The notes under the pieces are model-generated. The model worked only from the letters and a program-made list of their open reading frames with translations, was not told the DNA's origin and did not search any database. Shown one piece after another: positions 7,090 to 8,626 of a DNA stretch of 8,626 nt (positions are counted from its first letter, which is position 1; every line of letters begins with the position of its first letter). The DNA is from Acidobacteriota bacterium (GTDB lineage: Bacteria > Acidobacteriota > Blastocatellia > Pyrinomonadales > Pyrinomonadaceae): NCBI GenBank assembly GCA_023415725.1, contig JAEZJR010000304.1:1-8626 (forward strand). Reading direction: 5' to 3'. A program made the translations under genes and the position numbers.

Positions 7090-7728
7090 GTGGCCGCTGG
7101 TTACCACGAAATCGACCTCGATTCCTGGGAGCGGAAGGCGACCTTCGAGTTCTTTCGGGATTACAAGGATCCCTTTTTCAATATAGCCGCGAACGTAGAT
7201 GTTTCGCGGCTATATTCGTTCTGCAAGACCCGAGGGCTGCCGTTTTCGATCGCGGCCCTATATTGCTCTATTGCGGCCGCAAATGAGATACGAGAATTTC
7301 GCCTGAGAATGATCGGCGAAAAGGTGGTCGAGTTCGATCGGATCGAGGCGACCCAAACGATCCTGAACGACGATAACACCTTCTCATTTTGCTATTTCCC
7401 CTGGCGGGAAACTATCGAAGAGTTTGTCGAAGTAGGCAGAGCGGCCCGTGAGAAATACGGCGCGATGAGATCCTTCGACGTCGAGACGGAGCGGCTCGAT
7501 CTGATCTACTACTCGGTGATCCCCTGGGTTTCTTTTACCAGTTTCAAACACGCGAATTCGGGGGACAATCGCCGGTCGGTGCCTCGCATGGTTTTCGGCA
7601 AAATGTTTATGCAGGGTGAGCGCCGCCTCATGCCGTTTTCCGTCGAGGGGCACCATTGCCTGATGGACGGCTTCCACATCGGCCGGTATTTCGAACTTTT
7701 CCAAAACAAACTGGACTCCTTCGAATGA
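7090..7728 (+). CDS. Chloramphenicol acetyltransferase-type O-acetyltransferase
   Basis: Predicted cytoplasmic acetyl-CoA-dependent O-acetyltransferase of the classical trimeric CAT fold. Length is 212 residues, near the usual 213-219. The N-terminus has the CAT pattern Tyr5, Ile8-Asp9 and Trp13-x-Arg15-Lys16. PWVSFTSF lies at 145-152, and the active-site motif HHxxxDG at 188-194 (HHCLMDG) is followed by FHIGRYF. By alignment with characterised CATs, His189 is the catalytic base, Asp193 and Arg15 form the structural salt bridge, and Ser142 (in YSVIPW) is the oxyanion-site serine. The GTG start at 7090, three bases after nuoN, is needed to include the conserved N-terminal block; no good Shine-Dalgarno is seen. 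Placement behind nuoN suggests a housekeeping or unknown native substrate as much as drug resistance. No mobile-element signs are nearby. Codons 31-43 carry a perfect palindrome. Confidence 0.88.
   Translation: MAAGYHEIDLDSWERKATFEFFRDYKDPFFNIAANVDVSRLYSFCKTRGLPFSIAALYCSIAAANEIREFRLRMIGEKVVEFDRIEATQTILNDDNTFSFCYFPWRETIEEFVEVGRAAREKYGAMRSFDVETERLDLIYYSVIPWVSFTSFKHANSGDNRRSVPRMVFGKMFMQGERRLMPFSVEGHHCLMDGFHIGRYFELFQNKLDSFE
7180..7216. repeat. Perfect 14-bp inverted repeat inside the CAT-type gene
   Basis: AATATAGCCGCGAA at 7180-7193 is the exact reverse complement of 7203-7216 (TTCGCGGCTATATT), with a 9-base loop between them. It lies about 90 bases after the GTG start, in codons for residues 31-43, in a region that aligns with ordinary CAT sequence without an insertion. 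An mRNA hairpin of this strength (six consecutive G-C pairs plus A-T ends) could pause ribosomes or polymerase, or the dyad could bind a regulator. Chance is also possible. No T-run follows, so it is not an intrinsic terminator. Confidence 0.8.
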
Positions 7729-7744
7729 ACGTCGGTTCCTGCGG

Positions 7745-7750
7745 TAAACT
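7745..7750 (+). promoter_or_regulatory. Possible -10 element just before the 151-residue gene
   Basis: TAAACT lies 11 bases before the ATG at 7762, which would give a transcript with a very short or no leader. This fits the absence of a Shine-Dalgarno. No good -35 hexamer stands at 16-18 bases upstream, so the call is weak. Confidence 0.25.
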
Positions 7751-7761
7751 ACCCTTCTCAA

Positions 7762-8217
7762 ATGATCTCCATCGAAGAACTTAAAGCGGCCCTTGGGGAA
7801 TTTTGGATACCGGACATTTACGCCGATCGGGTGAGGAGCGGCCGGACTCGGTCGTTCTCGATGGACATCCCGGAGCGTGCCAACTCACCGGAGATTCTCC
7901 ACACTCTTTTAGGGGTGGAACTTAAGATCGGGAAGGTCAGAATTGCCTGTCCGGACCTCGCGACGGCACGTTACTTGCAGGTCTTTTCTCGGTTGGGCGT
8001 GCGCGAAATCGCAGTGCCGTATGATATTTCAAAGATCTCTTCCCTCGCGGATGACCTCGAAACCGGGCGGCAGCGGATGAACCTTCTGCTTTCTGATGCG
8101 ACCCCACGGGAGCGAAATGCTGCAATAAAAGCGGTTCGGGAAGCGATAAAGGGGACAGGCCCGGGCGAGCTGATGCCGGCATTCAATACACCCACAAGGC
8201 AAAGAACGGCTAAATGA
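7762..8217 (+). CDS. Hypothetical protein, 151 residues
   Basis: I do not recognise this family. The product looks soluble: no signal peptide and no hydrophobic stretch long enough to cross a membrane. Residues 1-30 form a charged segment with a WIPDIYADRVRSG motif. Residues 45-90 look like alternating strands and helices: LLGVELKIGKVRIACPD, then ATARYLQVFSRLG, then VREIAVPYD. Residues 93-132 are strongly helical and charged, and the last 15 or so residues look disordered and basic. The ATG at 7762 is 33 bases after the CAT-type stop and lacks a Shine-Dalgarno; a TAAACT element sits 11 bases upstream. Codon use (GC-rich third positions) and the intact frame support a real gene. It may be read with the nuo-CAT transcript or from its own promoter. 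Confidence 0.72.
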   Translation: MISIEELKAALGEFWIPDIYADRVRSGRTRSFSMDIPERANSPEILHTLLGVELKIGKVRIACPDLATARYLQVFSRLGVREIAVPYDISKISSLADDLETGRQRMNLLLSDATPRERNAAIKAVREAIKGTGPGELMPAFNTPTRQRTAK

Positions 8218-8252
8218 AACGTCCGAACCACAAGAACAATTACACCGAATGG

Positions 8253-8261
8253 TGCTATATT
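8253..8261 (+). promoter_or_regulatory. Extended -10 promoter element for the right-edge gene
   Basis: TGCTATATT matches the extended -10 pattern TGnTATAAT with one difference. The region 17 bases upstream (8233-8238, AGAACA) matches only the second half of a -35 consensus, which extended -10 promoters can tolerate. Transcription would start near 8268-8270, leaving a leader of about 34 bases before the ATG at 8303. Downstream, GGGG (8270-8273) and CCCC (8281-8284) could form a small hairpin at the start of that leader. Confidence 0.45.
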
Positions 8262-8302
8262 GGTCTTTAGGGGCATTTCTCCCCATATTTTCTACTTTTA
8301 AG

Positions 8303-8626
8303 ATGCTTGATGCAGGCCTCAAACAAATAAAGACGGAAGAACTTCCATTCCCATACAACAAACGGGCCGTCTGCAATTACGAACCGATAGAAAAGCGTAT
8401 CGAACACGCCCGGGTGCTTATTGTGAACTCCCTCTTGAGGTACGAGTCGGACATGTCCGATATCGCCCGCGAGGAATTGGGCGGCCTACTTGAAAGCCGC
8501 CTGCGGTTCGAGCGAAAGGTTTCGGGCTTGGCTTGCGATAACATCGCGCAAAACGTAAATCGACTGGTGAAACAGCCGAAGACGGTAACTGTGCACCTCT
8601 CCGAGGTCGCCCGAGCGGCCGAGGAG
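8303..8626 (+). CDS. Unrecognised protein, N-terminal part, runs off the right edge
   Basis: An open frame of 108 codons without a stop runs to the window end, so the gene is partial at its 3' side. I do not recognise the family. The first 20 or so residues are charged (KQIKTEELPFPYNKR), then a mostly helical, soluble stretch follows (IEKRIEHARVLIVNSLLRY, ARE-ELGGLLESRLRFERK, VNRLVK). No signal peptide or membrane segment is seen with this start. Third positions are GC-rich in the downstream half, as in the neighbouring genes, which supports coding. The frame is also open upstream, with an alternative ATG at 8249 that would add 18 rather hydrophobic residues (VLYWSLGAFLPIF), but that ATG lies before and overlaps the likely -10 element, so 8303 is preferred. 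No Shine-Dalgarno is seen at either start. Confidence 0.55.
   Translation, partial: MLDAGLKQIKTEELPFPYNKRAVCNYEPIEKRIEHARVLIVNSLLRYESDMSDIAREELGGLLESRLRFERKVSGLACDNIAQNVNRLVKQPKTVTVHLSEVARAAEE

Noticed and set aside
7090..7728. CAT-type gene as part of a mobile resistance cassette
   Set aside because: There are no inverted terminal repeats, transposase or attachment sites around it; codon use resembles the neighbours and the gap to nuoN is three bases.
8214..8270. 18-codon frame whose ATG overlaps the stop of the 151-residue gene (ATGA)
   Set aside because: It is too short, has no ribosome site and ends at the likely promoter of the next gene. A coupled leader peptide cannot be excluded, but nothing supports one.

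Overview
The window holds the 3' half of a respiratory complex I (NADH:quinone oxidoreductase) operon, all on the + strand: nuoJ, nuoK, a GNAT acetyltransferase gene, nuoL, nuoM and nuoN. A chloramphenicol-acetyltransferase-type gene (CAT-type) follows, then an unrecognised 151-residue gene and the start of a further gene that runs off the right edge. The order nuoJ-K-L-M-N is the usual bacterial one. nuoA-I are not in the window and presumably lie to the left.

Organism: a Gram-negative-like bacterium with GC-rich codon third positions. Several junctions contain word-like imperfect inverted repeats and start codons without a clear Shine-Dalgarno. From general familiarity this style suggests Acidobacteriota (possibly Blastocatellia), but no marker here proves it, so the assignment is a low-to-moderate confidence inference.

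Layout. Positions 1-84 are non-coding and contain an imperfect inverted repeat. nuoJ (85-669) is followed by a second repeat-filled gap (670-755), then nuoK (756-1061). The GNAT gene (1069-1542) sits tightly between nuoK and nuoL (1575-3842). A third structured gap (3843-3916) precedes nuoM (3917-5539). nuoN (5542-7086) and the CAT-type gene (GTG start, 7090-7728) follow with gaps of 2 and 3 bases. The orphan gene (7762-8217) comes after a 33-base gap. A short intergenic region with an extended -10-like element (8253-8261) precedes the partial gene (8303 to the edge).

How the genes work together: NuoJ and NuoK form part of the membrane link between the quinone site and the pump modules, and NuoL, NuoM and NuoN are the three antiporter-like proton-pumping subunits. 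The expected membrane Glu and Lys residues are present in K, L, M and N, so the pump looks functional. The two acetyl-CoA-dependent enzyme genes in the same transcription unit are not known complex I parts. The points most worth a second look are these two acetyltransferases, the different inverted repeats filling the gaps before nuoJ, nuoK and nuoM, and a perfect 14-bp palindrome inside the CAT-type gene. I see no CRISPR array, tRNA, rRNA, transposase or convincing intrinsic terminator. I did not find evidence of a wholly new system.
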